A stretch of DNA of 5,100 nt from Balneolales bacterium (GTDB lineage: Bacteria > Bacteroidota > Rhodothermia > Balneolales > Natronogracilivirgulaceae): assembly GCA_007116685.1 (NCBI GenBank), contig SKIC01000197.1, positions 1 through 5,100 of the forward strand, read 5' to 3'. Position numbers and translations under genes: made by a program. Within the stretch, counting starts at the first letter, position 1; each line of letters opens with the position of its first letter. This document shows, one piece after another, positions 4,767 through 5,100 of the stretch. The notes below the pieces were generated by a model. The model searched no databases, was not told the DNA's origin, and saw only the letters and a program-made list of their open reading frames with translations.

Positions 4767-5100
4767 TCACGAATACCCCACGTCTTCCAAAACCAAACCT
4801 TTTGCGGGAGCTGTGTAAAAAGGGCTTGAATAACTCCCCTCAGCCAGAGTTTTTGATATGGTCTCTATTTTCGCTTTTCCGGTTGCAACATCCACAGAAG
4901 CACCGATTATTCGTCGCACCATATTTCGGAGAAAACGATTGGCCTGAATTTGAACCCGAAGATGGTTTTTGCTCAATTGAATGACTTTTATCAATTGAAT
5001 ATCGCAAAGCGTATGGTCTTGTTGGGGATCAAATTTTGAAAATCCACCAAAATCATGGATTCCTTCAAAAAGTGATAGCGATTTTTGAAACAGTTCGAAA
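4767..5100 (-). CDS. truA: tRNA pseudouridine synthase A, C-terminal part (5' end outside window)
   Basis: The minus-strand frame stays open from the right edge to a TGA at 4769-4767, giving the last 110 codons of a protein normally about 250-270 aa. TruA converts uridines 38-40 of the tRNA anticodon arm to pseudouridine. The visible part has the family segments in order: LFEGIHDFGGFSKFDP (the HDF region), the strand QIQANRFLRNMVRRIIG that forms part of the active-site fold, and the closing FYTAPAKGLVLEDVGYS. The catalytic Asp is nearer the N-terminus and is not in view. A TTG near 4994 could be mistaken for a start, but conserved TruA sequence continues upstream of it without a stop, so it is internal. 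The gene is convergent with wlbB. It ends 31 nt from the repeat-bounded element, which has not damaged it. Confidence 0.93.
   Translation of the reverse strand, partial: FELFQKSLSLFEGIHDFGGFSKFDPQQDHTLCDIQLIKVIQLSKNHLRVQIQANRFLRNMVRRIIGASVDVATGKAKIETISKTLAEGSYSSPFYTAPAKGLVLEDVGYS

Noticed and set aside
4733..4984. Plus-strand 83-aa open frame
   Set aside because: It lies antisense to the well-supported truA C-terminus and has no recognisable motif.
4767..4994. A complete 75-aa protein starting at a TTG near 4994
   Set aside because: TruA-like sequence (HDFGGFSKFDP) continues upstream in the same frame to the window edge, so this is the tail of a longer truA, not a separate gene.

Overview
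The window looks like a chromosomal segment of a Bacteroidota (Bacteroidetes) bacterium. The evidence is a short primary sigma factor lacking region 1.1 (293 aa), an UpxY-like NusG paralogue of the kind this phylum uses for polysaccharide loci, a promoter for the tRNA that fits the TTG/TAnnTTTG consensus, weak or absent Shine-Dalgarno sequences, and an A+T-leaning composition. I cannot place it below phylum from the sequence.

Layout. The left part (54-1121, minus strand) is a core expression block: the primary sigma factor gene (rpoD type, GTG start), then the initiator tRNA-fMet with its own promoter, then an intrinsic terminator. A 260-nt divergent intergenic region separates this from a plus-strand short-chain dehydrogenase/reductase (1382-2101). 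That gene is followed by an intrinsic terminator and a NusG-like specialised antiterminator (2207-2743).

The centre-right is a sugar-nucleotide module. wlbA/wbpB, the UDP-GlcNAc-uronate 3-dehydrogenase, lies on the minus strand (2772-3713). wlbB/wbpD, the 3-N-acetyltransferase, lies on the plus strand (3842-4507). Together they cover two of the steps that make UDP-2,3-diacetamido-2,3-dideoxy-glucuronate, a precursor of O-antigen or capsule sugars. The aminotransferase that acts between them and the UDP-GlcNAc 6-dehydrogenase are not in the window. The NusG-like gene suggests the polysaccharide genes are or were under antitermination control, but it points into the 3' end of wlbA rather than leading a co-directional operon.

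The right end holds the 3' part of truA (minus strand, running off the window). Between wlbB and truA is about 260 nt without an intact gene. It contains a probable non-autonomous or decayed mobile element, bounded by imperfect 18-bp inverted repeats, with a G/C-rich interspersed palindrome and a residual 30-codon reading frame inside.

The genes are ordinary families. The points worth a second look are the repeat-bounded element at 4510-4735, the orphan orientation of the antiterminator, the split divergent wlbA/wlbB pair, and an SDR that lacks the usual catalytic serine. I found no CRISPR array or evident novel multi-gene system.
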